A stretch of DNA of 64,000 nt from assembly GCF_021432065.1 (NCBI RefSeq), contig NZ_CP090365.1, forward strand, positions 992,001 through 1,056,000. The letters are read 5' to 3'. Each line of letters begins with the position of its first letter. The first letter of the stretch is position 1. Below are positions 43,040 through 51,586 of the stretch, piece by piece. The notes below the pieces were generated by a model. The model had not been told where the DNA came from. It ran no database searches and worked only from the letters and a program-made list of their open reading frames with translations. The stretch comes from Photobacterium sp. TLY01. GTDB taxonomy: Bacteria > Pseudomonadota > Gammaproteobacteria > Enterobacterales > Vibrionaceae. A program made the position numbers and the translations under genes.

Positions 43040-44683
43040 TCACATCCCATTATAGTTGGGCCCGCTGCCACCTTCGGGTGGGGTCCATACGATATTCTGG
43101 GACGGATCTTTTATATCGCATGTTTTGCAATGAATGCAGTTCCCGGCATTGATCTGAAATCGTTTCTGGCCACCACTTTCCACAACTTCATAGACACCTG
43201 CCGGACAATATCGCTGGCTCGGCTCAGCATACTTATCCAGATGCACTTTTATGGGTAACTCTTTGTCTTGCAGGATTAAGTGGCAGGGCTGGTTTTCATC
43301 ATGTTTCACCGTTGATAAAAAAACAGAGGAAGCCCTGTCAAAACTGAGTTTTCCATCCGGTTTAGGGTAGGACAACGGTTCGACCCTGTTGGTTGTATCC
43401 AGGGTTTGATAGTCCGGCGTATCATCCCGAAACGAGAACAGGCTTCGCTTCAGAACATTGAATTCTAATGTTGCGATAGCTCCGCCAAGGAATGTTCCTA
43501 AACGATGAACCTGAGAAGTGAAGTGACGAGCCTCAAATAACTCCTCTTTAAGCCACGAGTTGTCGAACAGTGCGTGATAATCGGGTGAGGTGTGCGAACG
43601 ATGAGCGGCTAACTCCGAAAACACAGCCTCAGCCGCGAGCATGCCAGATTTCATTGCGGTATGAGAGCCTTTAATTTTTACACTGTTGAGTGTTCCTGCA
43701 TCACACCCGATGAGTAATCCGCCCGGAAAACTTTGCTCCGGCAGGGCATGCAGCCCGCCTTTTGTAATTGCACGTGCTCCGTAAGAAAGTCGTTCCCCGC
43801 CATCCAGCATTGAGGCGAAAACCGGATGGTGTTTCATTTGCTGAAATTCATCAAAAGGGCTGAGATAAGGGTGCTGATAATTCAGATCCACCACAAGCCC
43901 GACAGACACAAGGTTCTCGCCAAGGTGGTACATAAAGCCCCCACCTGAGGTGTGAGTCTGGTTCAGTGGCCAGCCTGCAGTATGAACAACCAGCCCCTTC
44001 TGGTGTTGCTCTGTTGGAATTTCCCACAATTCTTTCAAACCAATGGCGTAATGTTGGGGGGGGTTATCTTTATCCAGCTCAAAGCGTTCGATGACGGCTT
44101 TTCCTAAATGTCCGCGCGAGCCTTCAGCAATCAGTGTATATTTTGCTTCAAGTATGATGCCTGGTTGAAATCCAGGTTTTTCATTGCCTTGCTTGTCACG
44201 TCCCATATCTGTCGTCATGACGCCAGCCACTGCGCCAGAGTTGTTAAAAAATAACTCGGCTGCAGCAAATCCCGGAAAAATAGAGACACCCAGTGCTTCA
44301 GCCTGTTGAGCCAACCAGCGGCATAATTCGCCCAGACTAATGATGAAATTCCCTTCATTGTGAAGGGGGGAAGGGACAAACGTTGAAGGGATGCAGAGCT
44401 GATTGTATTGATTGGATAACCAATAAACCTTATCGTCCTGAACCTGAGTATTCAGCGGTGCCCCGAGGATTTGCCAGTCCGGAAAGAGTTCATTTAATGA
44501 TCTGGGTTCAAACAGGGCGCCGGAGACAATGTGTGAGCCAACTTCCGCCCCTTTTTCGATCACACAAACGGATAAGTCCTTCTCGCTTTTTTTCGCCAGT
44601 TGCATCAGACGACATGCCGCTGACAACCCCGCAGGCCCGGCTCCGACAATGACCACATCAAACGCCATGCTTTCTCTTTCCAT
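43040..44683 (-). CDS. Electron transfer flavoprotein-ubiquinone oxidoreductase
   Basis: 547 residues. The FAD motif DVVIVGAGPAGLSAACRL is at residues 9-26. VSGALFEPRSLNELFPDW and GCDAGTLNSVKIKGSHTAMK are typical, and the C-terminal 4Fe-4S ligands lie in RYCPAGVYE and GNCIHCKTCDIKDPSQNI. It passes electrons from reduced ETF to ubiquinone at the inner membrane, linking acyl-CoA and amino-acid dehydrogenases to respiration. Start 44683 matches the usual MERES beginning of the family. Divergent from etfBA. Confidence 0.94.
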   Translation of the reverse strand: MERESMAFDVVIVGAGPAGLSAACRLMQLAKKSEKDLSVCVIEKGAEVGSHIVSGALFEPRSLNELFPDWQILGAPLNTQVQDDKVYWLSNQYNQLCIPSTFVPSPLHNEGNFIISLGELCRWLAQQAEALGVSIFPGFAAAELFFNNSGAVAGVMTTDMGRDKQGNEKPGFQPGIILEAKYTLIAEGSRGHLGKAVIERFELDKDNPPQHYAIGLKELWEIPTEQHQKGLVVHTAGWPLNQTHTSGGGFMYHLGENLVSVGLVVDLNYQHPYLSPFDEFQQMKHHPVFASMLDGGERLSYGARAITKGGLHALPEQSFPGGLLIGCDAGTLNSVKIKGSHTAMKSGMLAAEAVFSELAAHRSHTSPDYHALFDNSWLKEELFEARHFTSQVHRLGTFLGGAIATLEFNVLKRSLFSFRDDTPDYQTLDTTNRVEPLSYPKPDGKLSFDRASSVFLSTVKHDENQPCHLILQDKELPIKVHLDKYAEPSQRYCPAGVYEVVESGGQKRFQINAGNCIHCKTCDIKDPSQNIVWTPPEGGSGPNYNGM

Positions 44684-44862
44684 GCCCCATGTCCCTTTTA
44701 CTCAGACTATGAGTAACTTTAGTCCAGTTGACGTAAACGTAAACCCGAACCACACTCAATGCAAAAGGCATCGCTCGGTTTGTCAATGCCCGACTGGGTA
44801 CTTGTCAATCAGTCATCTTGTCGTGCTTCTTCATTAACATATTGATTTGCAAGGAGGCGCTA

Positions 44863-45615
44863 GTGAAGATATTAGTCGCAATCAAAAGGGTCATAGACCC
44901 GTATGTGAAGATTCGTGTTCAATCCGACGGTTCAGGCGTCGAGCAGCATAATGTAAAAATGGCCATCAATCCTTTTTGCGAAATTGCCATCGAAGAAGCG
45001 GTTCGTATGAAAGAAGCCGGCCTGGCCAGTGACGTGGTTGTCGTTAGCGTGGGCGACACGAGTTGCCAGGAGCAACTCCGAACTGCGTTGGCACTTGGTG
45101 CAGACAGAGCAGTTCACATTGATGCGGATGCACAAACTGAACCGCTGAATATTGCACGCATTCTGCATGCCCTTGTAAAAAGTGAATCACCTGATCTGGT
45201 GATTATGGGCAAGCAATCAATTGATTCTGATAACAATCAAGTCGCTCAAATGTTGTCTGCCATATCTGGTTTTCCTCAGGGAACTTTTGCTTCAAAGATT
45301 GAAGTCGATAACGGTTTTATCAAGGTTACCCGAGAAGTTGATGGTGGTCTGGAAACGGTCAGGCTGCGGCTGCCTGCAGTCGTCAGTACAGATCTCCGGT
45401 TAAATGAGCCAAGATATGCCTCATTGCCCAATATCATGAAAGCAAAACAAAAACCGCTGGATGTTATTAGTTTAGATAGCCTTGGCGTGACGTTGTCACA
45501 AAATCAGGAAATACTGTCAGTCTCATCACCGCCTGTTCGCCAGGGGGGCACAAAAGTTGGTTCGGTCTCTGAATTGATTGATAAATTAAAGCATGAAGCC
45601 AAGGTGATCTCATGA
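44863..45615 (+). CDS. etfB: Electron transfer flavoprotein subunit beta
   Basis: 250 residues. KILVAIKRVIDPYVKIRVQ at the start, NPFCEIAIEEAVRMKEAG, ALALGADRAVHID and DLVIMGKQSIDSDNNQVAQM (AMP-binding region) identify EtfB. With EtfA it carries electrons from acyl-CoA and related dehydrogenases to ETF-QO. The GTG start at 44863 has AAGGAGG at 44851-44857. It overlaps etfA by four bases. Confidence 0.95.
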   Translation: MKILVAIKRVIDPYVKIRVQSDGSGVEQHNVKMAINPFCEIAIEEAVRMKEAGLASDVVVVSVGDTSCQEQLRTALALGADRAVHIDADAQTEPLNIARILHALVKSESPDLVIMGKQSIDSDNNQVAQMLSAISGFPQGTFASKIEVDNGFIKVTREVDGGLETVRLRLPAVVSTDLRLNEPRYASLPNIMKAKQKPLDVISLDSLGVTLSQNQEILSVSSPPVRQGGTKVGSVSELIDKLKHEAKVIS

Positions 45616-46541
45616 GTGTACTTATCATTGCAGAACACGACAATCACACGCTGTCTCCTGAGACATCTAAGGTGATCACTGCGAGCCAGTCACTGGAAAG
45701 TGATTGTCAGGTTTTGATCGCTGGTCATCAATGCCGGGCTGTGGCAGAGCAGGTCGCTGGTATTGCGGGGGTAAGCCAAGTCCTGCTGGCTGACCATCCG
45801 GTCTACACGCATTGGTTAGCTGAAAACATCTCAGAACTGATCACCGAGGTAGCAGCTGATTATTCTCATTTACTCATGGCAGCAACGACAACCGGAAAAA
45901 ATGTTTTACCGCGTGTAGCCGGTCTTCTGGGGGTTGGATTACTGGCCGATGTTATCAGCATTGAGTCTGCTGATACGGTCGTCCGGCCGATATATGCCGG
46001 GAATGCACTGGCTAAAGTGAAGTCACTTGATAGTAAAAAGCTGATGACTGTGCGGACTTCAGCATTTGCCCCTTCAGCAACAAGCGGGGGATCTGCCCTC
46101 ATTGTCGAACTAGAAAAAGTGATTGAATCACCGAACTCCGAATACGTGTCCAGTGAAATGACACAAAGTAGCCGACCAGAATTGCCGGCTGCCCGCGTTG
46201 TAGTCTCCGGTGGCCGGGGTCTTGGAGATAAAGCACATTTTGCAATGTTAGAAGAGTTGGCGGATAAACTTGGTGGCGCAGTGGGGGCTTCCAGAGCCGC
46301 GGTCGATGCGGGTTTTGTATCAAACGATCTGCAAGTAGGTCAGACTGGTAAAATTGTTGCACCAGAGCTGTATATTGCGGTTGGCATTTCAGGCGCAATA
46401 CAGCATTTAGCTGGGATGAAAGATGCAAAGGTGATTGTTGCAATCAATAAAGATCCTGATGCCCCAATTTTTGATGTGGCAGACTATGGACTCGTTGGTG
46501 ATTTGTTCGAGATTCTACCTGAGCTCATCGAAAAACTTTAA
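45612..46541 (+). CDS. etfA: Electron transfer flavoprotein subunit alpha
   Basis: 309 residues. The C-terminal FAD domain shows [80 protein letters not shown] and [16 protein letters not shown], standard for EtfA. Forms the ETF heterodimer with EtfB. Last gene of the operon; terminator follows. Confidence 0.96.
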   Translation: MSVLIIAEHDNHTLSPETSKVITASQSLESDCQVLIAGHQCRAVAEQVAGIAGVSQVLLADHPVYTHWLAENISELITEVAADYSHLLMAATTTGKNVLPRVAGLLGVGLLADVISIESADTVVRPIYAGNALAKVKSLDSKKLMTVRTSAFAPSATSGGSALIVELEKVIESPNSEYVSSEMTQSSRPELPAARVVVSGGRGLGDKAHFAMLEELADKLGGAVGASRAAVDAGFVSNDLQVGQTGKIVAPELYIAVGISGAIQHLAGMKDAKVIVAINKDPDAPIFDVADYGLVGDLFEILPELIEKL

Positions 46542-46557
46542 CAGGGGAAAGTAGAAG

Positions 46558-46586
46558 TGCGCCCAGACAGTCTGAGCGCATTTTTT
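46558..46586 (+). terminator. Rho-independent terminator of etfBA
   Basis: TGCGC, one mismatch, CAGA, loop CAG, TCTG, mismatch, GCGCA (46558-46580), then six T's. Confidence 0.85.
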
Positions 46587-46992
46587 ATCGCATACGGAAA
46601 ACGTCAGTTTGTTTATCGCTTTGCACTTCCGCAAAACTGCGAACAAACGGACCTTGTGCCAAAATGCGAGGCGACAAAGTTTGAATACGCTGCTTGGCTT
46701 CTTGCTTGGTAGCAAAATCGCCATAAATGACAGCGTACCAGCTCTTACCTAAACTGTGTTTCCAGTTCACCCAAATGGGATCTTGTCCTGGGATTTCCCG
46801 CAGATAGCCGCGAATATCTCGTTCCTCACTCAGGGCCAGTACCTGAATCGTGTAACGATTAGGGTCCAGATGGCCATAGGCTTCTTCTGTGGTCATTTTT
46901 CCGACACATTGCCCCGTGTGGTACTGCGGATCAGGCTGCAAAGCACAGCCACTGAGCACAGCCAGCGCTAAAATCATGATGATTCTTCGCAT
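46585..46992 (-). CDS. SPOR-domain lipoprotein (short paralogue)
   Basis: 135 residues. Lipobox LSGC follows a short signal (IIMILALAVLSGCA). The mature part is essentially one SPOR-like domain: RYTIQVLALSEERDIRGYLR, WYAVIYGDFATKQEAKQRIQ and GPFVRSFAEVQS. SPOR domains bind denuded septal peptidoglycan. It shares the GPFVRS end and the PxWVN segment with the longer protein at 54685, so they are paralogues. ATG 46992 is favoured by a 7-base spacing from GGAG. A LexA box lies about 180 bases upstream. Confidence 0.78.
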   Translation of the reverse strand: MRRIIMILALAVLSGCALQPDPQYHTGQCVGKMTTEEAYGHLDPNRYTIQVLALSEERDIRGYLREIPGQDPIWVNWKHSLGKSWYAVIYGDFATKQEAKQRIQTLSPRILAQGPFVRSFAEVQSDKQTDVFRMR

Positions 46993-47169
46993 TTTCATTC
47001 TCCAATTCCAATCCCTGTCACCAACAGGCGGCCAGTTTAGCAATAAGATAAACTGACGATCGGATAAATCCCTAAATTAGCGTTGAGTTTGTTGTTTTTT
47101 AAAGCAATCTTGACAGAGATCTACAAATCTGTATCGCGATGCTTGCGATGACGCCAGACTAACACAGCA

Positions 47170-47185
47170 CTGTATATAAAAACAG
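47170..47185. promoter_or_regulatory. LexA (SOS) box, distal, of uncertain target
   Basis: CTGTATATAAAAACAG: perfect CTGT-N8-ACAG with AT-rich core. It is 174 bases upstream of umuD and about 180 bases upstream of the divergent SPOR gene. No gene starts close enough to make its target obvious. Confidence 0.75.
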
Positions 47186-47319
47186 TTCTCATTGGTGGAG
47201 CCTTGCCAGAAAGCGAAGCGTTATTTATTTTCGCCCAATATTTCAATGTGCTATCGACACTCTGAATTTTTTCATCGCCATATCACGTGTTTTCTCTGTT
47301 CAGTACCTCCATTAATACT

Positions 47320-47341
47320 TATACTGTTTTTATATACAGTA
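47320..47341 (+). promoter_or_regulatory. LexA (SOS) box and -10 region of umuDC
   Basis: TACTGTTTTTATATACAGTA (47322-47341) is a near-perfect LexA palindrome, 17 bases before the umuD ATG. TATACT (47320-47325), with TGTTCA 17 bases further up (47297-47302), makes a promoter overlapped by the box, so LexA should repress umuDC until DNA damage. Confidence 0.9.
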
Positions 47342-47358
47342 TTTATTGAGAGGTAGCT

Positions 47359-47748
47359 ATGGCTGTATTACCTTTGTTTATTGAATCTGTTCGGTGCGGA
47401 TTTCCCTCACCCGCTGAAGGACATGAAGAATCACTGGAACTGATGGATTATCTCATTCGTCATCCCAATGCCACTTTTGTACTGAAAGCGTCTGGCGATT
47501 CTATGACGGGGGCTGGCATCTATGATGGTGACTTACTGGTTGTCGACCGTGCTGAAGCCGTACTGCCAGGCCGAATTGTAATTGCTCGCATTTTCGATGA
47601 ATTCACATGCAAGCGCCTTATCCGGCATCACAATAACTGGTGGTTAAAAGCGGAAAACCCGGCGATGAAACCATTTCCCATGCCAGAGGACTCGGAAATA
47701 TTTGGCGTGGTGACACGCAATATTCATAACTTGCTGGAGCGTTCATGA
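47359..47748 (+). CDS. umuD: UmuD-type LexA-fold protease subunit of Pol V
   Basis: 129 residues. The cleavage site Cys-Gly is in SVRCGFPSPA (residues 13-14). The catalytic Ser is in ASGDSMTGAGI (near residue 49) and the Lys in TCKRLIRH (near residue 86). On the SOS response, RecA filaments stimulate self-cleavage to UmuD', which activates UmuC. SOS box immediately upstream; overlaps umuC by four bases. The N-terminal tail is short, as in other Vibrio UmuD proteins. Confidence 0.93.
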   Translation: MAVLPLFIESVRCGFPSPAEGHEESLELMDYLIRHPNATFVLKASGDSMTGAGIYDGDLLVVDRAEAVLPGRIVIARIFDEFTCKRLIRHHNNWWLKAENPAMKPFPMPEDSEIFGVVTRNIHNLLERS

Positions 47749-49049
47749 CTCAAACCGTATCTGGACATACGAATCAGATTTGGGCACTGGTTGACGTTCA
47801 AAGTTTTTATACTGCCTGCGAGCAATTATTTGACCCCAAGTTAGCAAACAAACCTGTTGTTGTGCTTTCAAACAACGACGGCTGTTGCGTTGCGATCAAT
47901 ACGCAAGCTAAGGCGATAGGGATAAAGCGCGGGGCAGTGTGGTACAAAATTGAACGAGAAGCGAAACGCGCGGGTGTCGAGGTACGCAGTTCAAATTACA
48001 CCCTGTACGCTGATATGAGCCAGCGCTTTATTGACGAGCTGAGGCAATTCTCTCCTCAGGTTGAGCAGTATTCCATTGATGAAGCCTTCATTCGCTTAGA
48101 TGGTTTGGCCACAGAAACCCTGACAAGCTATGGCAAAAGTATTGTCGACACAATCTATCAGAGGCTTGGTTTATCTGTTCGTGTTGGAATTGGCGCTTCA
48201 CCGACACTGGCGAAACTTGCAAGCAACGGAGCAAAACGCTACGAAAACAGAGTACATGGCGTGCTTCATATCCAAACAGAGCGGCAAAGGCAGTGGTTAC
48301 TGGAAAGAACCGATGTTCAGGAGGTTTGGGGCATTGGAACGCGATTGGCCACCCGGCTAAAAACCAGCGGCATCGCAACTGCGTGGCAATTGGCTAATCA
48401 GGAAATTGCACTCATGCGTCAACTCTGGAATGTAGGCCTGACTCGCACAGTCTTGGAGCTTCAAGGCGTCAGCTGTATTGATCCAGGAGATATTGAAGAA
48501 ACCAAAAAACAGATACTTTCGACCCGGAGCTTTGGTGTCGGTATTACCGATCAGCAAGAATTACAGTCTGCACTAGCTTTCCACTGTCATCGTGCAGGTG
48601 AAAAATTACGCAAACAGGGGAGTCAAGCATCCTCTGTTGGTGTTTATATTCGAACAAATCGCTATAAACAGTTACCTCAACACAATAAAAGCAGTATGGA
48701 ATCCTTGATTTGTCCAACTCAGGATACTCAAAAGCTGATCATTTCCGCACAAGCACAACTGGCCAAAATGTACCGTCCCGGCTATTCATACCAAAAGATT
48801 GGTGTCATGCTGAACGAACTGAGTCCTGTGAGCCAGAACAAACTTCAGCTAGATATGTTTAGCAAGGATGCACTGGAAGAAAGTAAGCGTCGTGATCTCA
48901 TGCTCATATCAGACAGGCTCAATACGCGTTATAAAAATGGGCTGAAACCAGCATCCGTTATCGCAACCAGTAATTGGCACATGCGCCAAGCATTTCGCTC
49001 AAATCGATGGACCACAAGGCTGGATGAACTCCCAGTGGCTAGCTGCTAA
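47745..49049 (+). CDS. umuC: UmuC-type Y-family DNA polymerase V subunit
   Basis: 434 residues. Catalytic carboxylates are in WALVDVQSFYTACEQLF (residue 14) and QYSIDEAFIRL (near 105). VRVGIGASPTLAKLASNGAK and the helix-hairpin-helix EVWGIGTRLATRLKTSGI are typical. A beta-clamp-binding peptide LQLDMFS is near residue 368. It performs error-prone translesion synthesis with UmuD'. It has all essential residues and full length, so the operon looks functional. Confidence 0.94.
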   Translation: MTQTVSGHTNQIWALVDVQSFYTACEQLFDPKLANKPVVVLSNNDGCCVAINTQAKAIGIKRGAVWYKIEREAKRAGVEVRSSNYTLYADMSQRFIDELRQFSPQVEQYSIDEAFIRLDGLATETLTSYGKSIVDTIYQRLGLSVRVGIGASPTLAKLASNGAKRYENRVHGVLHIQTERQRQWLLERTDVQEVWGIGTRLATRLKTSGIATAWQLANQEIALMRQLWNVGLTRTVLELQGVSCIDPGDIEETKKQILSTRSFGVGITDQQELQSALAFHCHRAGEKLRKQGSQASSVGVYIRTNRYKQLPQHNKSSMESLICPTQDTQKLIISAQAQLAKMYRPGYSYQKIGVMLNELSPVSQNKLQLDMFSKDALEESKRRDLMLISDRLNTRYKNGLKPASVIATSNWHMRQAFRSNRWTTRLDELPVASC

Positions 49050-49121
49050 AGGCCGTCACATTGGACAAAGTCGTCTACATTAATAGGGTTACGTTTTGAC
49101 AATTGATTCGGAGCAAAAAAA

Positions 49122-49379
49122 ATGATGAAGCCGTTCCTTTATATTGCCTTAGCGTTGATACCAGTTTCGGCTGCTATTGCAGAAATCACTGTGTCAGGTG
49201 AGAACATTGAAATCAACAAAGACTGCATTCGTATCGACAGTGACAACGTCAGTGTGCGCTCGGACGATTGTGATGACAAAAACAAAGTCAATAAAAACAA
49301 CGATAACCGTAGTGTCCAGGGTAATGACAATCCAGGGAAAGGACATGATAAAGATAAGAAGAAAGATAAGGGAAAGTAA
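49122..49379 (+). CDS. Small exported protein with charged, repetitive tail
   Basis: 85 residues. A signal peptide (FLYIALALIPVSAAIA) precedes ITVSGENIEINKDCIRIDSD, then a tail very rich in Asp, Asn and Lys (NKVNKNNDNRSVQG, KGHDKDKKKDKGK). Two cysteines (KDC and DDC) may pair. No family recognised. The low-complexity tail might bind metals or nucleic acid or be unstructured. ATG 49125 is an alternative start. Confidence 0.6.
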   Translation: MMKPFLYIALALIPVSAAIAEITVSGENIEINKDCIRIDSDNVSVRSDDCDDKNKVNKNNDNRSVQGNDNPGKGHDKDKKKDKGK

Positions 49380-49811
49380 GCCACGGGTAGTTGCACAGCC
49401 TGATTTATTGGTAAGCATTTTCTAACCAGATCTCACAGCTTAGTGCGCATAACATAGATTATGTTAAATTGAGTGTTTGGGAGATATAAGAACTGACGCA
49501 TTAACGTTCTTCTACTCCCTTCTCTATGGCGATCTGACTGACGAAAGCATGCCATTTAACCATAACGCTGATTTACCATAAAATAGGTAATTCACACTTG
49601 TCTTTAAGCTCTGCTGCAAATGTCAGTTTGCCTGGTGCTTCAATGCAACGTGGAATTACCTAATATGTTGAAAAGCTGGAACCTTCGGCAAATATCCTGA
49701 AAAATTAAGGCCATTTCGCCATATACATACTTTAATCACCATCTCCGGTAGCCTGGCATTCCTTTGCCAGCTTCAAAATCCCGGCGAGAATTATTGGCAA
49801 CGGTTAGCCAC
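49380..49811. other. Intergenic region without a recognisable gene
   Basis: 432 bases between the small exported protein and yciH (minus). I see only a small CTGGCA/TGCCAG stem near 49753-49772. No attC-like repeat, tRNA or supported open frame. Confidence 0.5.
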
Positions 49812-50135
49812 TTAGCCACCGGCTAATTTCACCGTGTGTCCTTTTTTCTCCAGTGTGGTTTTGATCAGATCGCGTTTATCACCCTGAATCTCGATGGTTC
49901 CATCTTTTACAGAGCCTCCGCAGCCGCAGACTTTTTTCAACTCGGCGGCCAATAGCTTCAGCTCAGCATCGGTAACATCCAGCCCGGTAACAATACAGAC
50001 GCCCTTTCCTTTACGTCCTTTGGTCTGGCGTTGAATTCGAACCACGCCGTCACCTTTTGGACGCTCTGAGACTGTTTTCTCTTCTTTAATTCTGCCTGTA
50101 TCTGTTGAATAAACTAATCGGCTGTTATCACTCAT
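49812..50135 (-). CDS. yciH: YciH (SUI1/eIF1-like) translation factor
   Basis: 107 residues (E. coli 108). The conserved VRIQRQTKGRKGKGVCIVTG, LKKVCGCGGSVKDGTIEIQG and KTTLEKKGHTVKLAGG mark the SUI1 fold. It binds the small ribosomal subunit and can influence start-codon and initiator fidelity; its cellular role is minor or conditional. No unusual features. Confidence 0.92.
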   Translation of the reverse strand: MSDNSRLVYSTDTGRIKEEKTVSERPKGDGVVRIQRQTKGRKGKGVCIVTGLDVTDAELKLLAAELKKVCGCGGSVKDGTIEIQGDKRDLIKTTLEKKGHTVKLAGG

Positions 50136-50252
50136 GAAATCGACCCCAATTACTGCTTGAAAGTGTGACCTGGCCTTCAGGTTGAATATAGAGGCTTGCG
50201 GCCAGACTAAGTCCGAATATTATCAATAAATAGGCCTCTAACGGAAATGCAT

Positions 50253-50864
50253 ATGATTCATAACGTAGTTTTTGACTTTGGTGCTGTGCTGTTTGATTGG
50301 AACCCGCACAAAATCGTCTCTACTTTCACTCAGTCTACATACGAACAGGACATACTGCTCACACATGTGCTTCAGCACTCTGACTGGTTGGCTTTGGATC
50401 GCGGTACGATGCTGATGGCTGAAGTCATCCCTAAATTTGCTGCTCGTACCGGTTTTCCGGAAGCAAGGATGGAAGATTTCATCGATCACATTCAAAACAG
50501 TCTGACAGTGATCGAAGCGTCGAAAAATCTGCTTGAAGACTTATTAGAGCAGGATTTCAAACTGTACTACCTCACAAATATGAGCAGTGCATTTTTCGAT
50601 ACACTGAATGACAAGCATGATTTCATCTCATTATTTCATGGTGGTCTGGTGTCTGCCAAAGAGTTATTAATGAAGCCAGAACCTGAAATATTCCAATCAC
50701 TTATGATAAAGTATGGCCTTAGTCCGGAAGATACGTATTTTATCGATGACAATGAAGACAATGTGCTTACGGCCCGAAAGCTGGGTATAACGGCGATTCG
50801 TTTTTCATCAACACCAGCTTGTTATCAACAGATTCGCTCAGCATTGAGACTTAAGGTGGATTAG
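50253..50864 (+). CDS. HAD-superfamily phosphatase (YihX-like)
   Basis: 203 residues. Motif I is VVFDFGAVLFDW, with both aspartates. Motif II is LYYLTNMSS, motif III the lysine in LMKPEPEIF and motif IV TYFIDDNEDNV. It looks like a small-sugar-phosphate or nucleotide phosphatase of subfamily IA; substrate unknown. ATG 50253 has an 8-base spacing from GGAA; ATG 50247 would leave none. Confidence 0.85.
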   Translation: MIHNVVFDFGAVLFDWNPHKIVSTFTQSTYEQDILLTHVLQHSDWLALDRGTMLMAEVIPKFAARTGFPEARMEDFIDHIQNSLTVIEASKNLLEDLLEQDFKLYYLTNMSSAFFDTLNDKHDFISLFHGGLVSAKELLMKPEPEIFQSLMIKYGLSPEDTYFIDDNEDNVLTARKLGITAIRFSSTPACYQQIRSALRLKVD

Positions 50865-50971
50865 CTGAACCTATGCTTACCACAGTAAACCTTTAACTTT
50901 GAGCTGAAAAAACATGCGTAACTTATGTTTATAGTCATCACCTTTACTCTTGGCACTTTCTTGGAGGTTCC

Positions 50972-51481
50972 GTGAAAAAAGCATTGATTCCGTTAATGTT
51001 CGTTGTATTTGCATTGCACAGCCCTTCTTCTTTGGCTGACAGCCGACCTCTCGAAAAAAAATCCATTGTAGGGCAAGTTGAAACGATTAATGTCCAGGAT
51101 CTGAAACTTGAATATAAAGCCCGAATTGATACTGGCGCGAACACGTCATCTATCAATGCTTATGATATCCGTATCTTAGGTGATAAAAGTGAGGATATGC
51201 GTGAGAATCTGGGCAATATGGTGGAATTTAAGACCGAAAATGAGAAAGGTGAAACAACAACGCACAAAGCAAAAATTGTTAAAGTCAGTAAAATCCGTAA
51301 TGCTCAGGGTGTTGAGCGCCGTTACGCAGTAAAAATGGATTTAAGCTGGAACGGTGAACATAAAGAAGTCACCGTAAATCTGCGAAATCGGAGTAAGTTG
51401 GAATACAAGTTGCTGCTTGGCAGAAACTGGCTGATGGGCGACTATCTGGTTGATGTGGAAAAGTCGGACGAAGAAGACTAG
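50972..51481 (+). CDS. Retropepsin-like (PF05618-type) exported protein
   Basis: 169 residues with a signal peptide (ALIPLMFVVFALHSPSSLAD). The aspartic-protease-like motif ARIDTGANTSSIN is near residue 50 and LLLGRNWLMGDYLVDV near the C-terminus. Annotated elsewhere as a RimK-related or ATP-dependent zinc protease, it contains neither an ATPase nor zinc site here; DTGA points to a retropepsin-like fold. Probably periplasmic. GTG 50972 is preceded by GGAGG. Confidence 0.82.
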   Translation: MKKALIPLMFVVFALHSPSSLADSRPLEKKSIVGQVETINVQDLKLEYKARIDTGANTSSINAYDIRILGDKSEDMRENLGNMVEFKTENEKGETTTHKAKIVKVSKIRNAQGVERRYAVKMDLSWNGEHKEVTVNLRNRSKLEYKLLLGRNWLMGDYLVDVEKSDEED

Positions 51482-51516
51482 CCTTCTGTTCTGATTAACC
51501 ATTGCGTGAATGTGAT

Positions 51517-51548
51517 ATGCTGCCTCACAAACAAGGCAGCATTGTTTA
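51517..51548 (+). terminator. Terminator after the retropepsin-like gene
   Basis: ATGCTGCCT (51517-51525), loop CACAAACA, AGGCAGCAT (51534-51542), then a T-rich stretch. Confidence 0.75.
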
Positions 51549-51586
51549 TTGTAATTACCACCACATAACAAGTTATAGTGCATTAA

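Noticed and set aside
47246..47356. 36-codon hydrophobic frame between the LexA boxes, resembling SOS-induced toxic peptides
   Set aside because: No ribosome binding site, and the frame runs across the umuDC LexA box and promoter, whose AT-rich sequence explains the hydrophobic residues.
49380..49811. Possible integron attC or small RNA in the empty region before yciH
   Set aside because: No attC-like inverted core sites and no promoter-terminator pair could be recognised.
51565..51576. ATAACAAGTTAT palindrome next to the Cre-like gene as a possible lox-type site
   Set aside because: Only 5-base arms with a 2-base core; real lox arms are 13 bases with an 8-base spacer.
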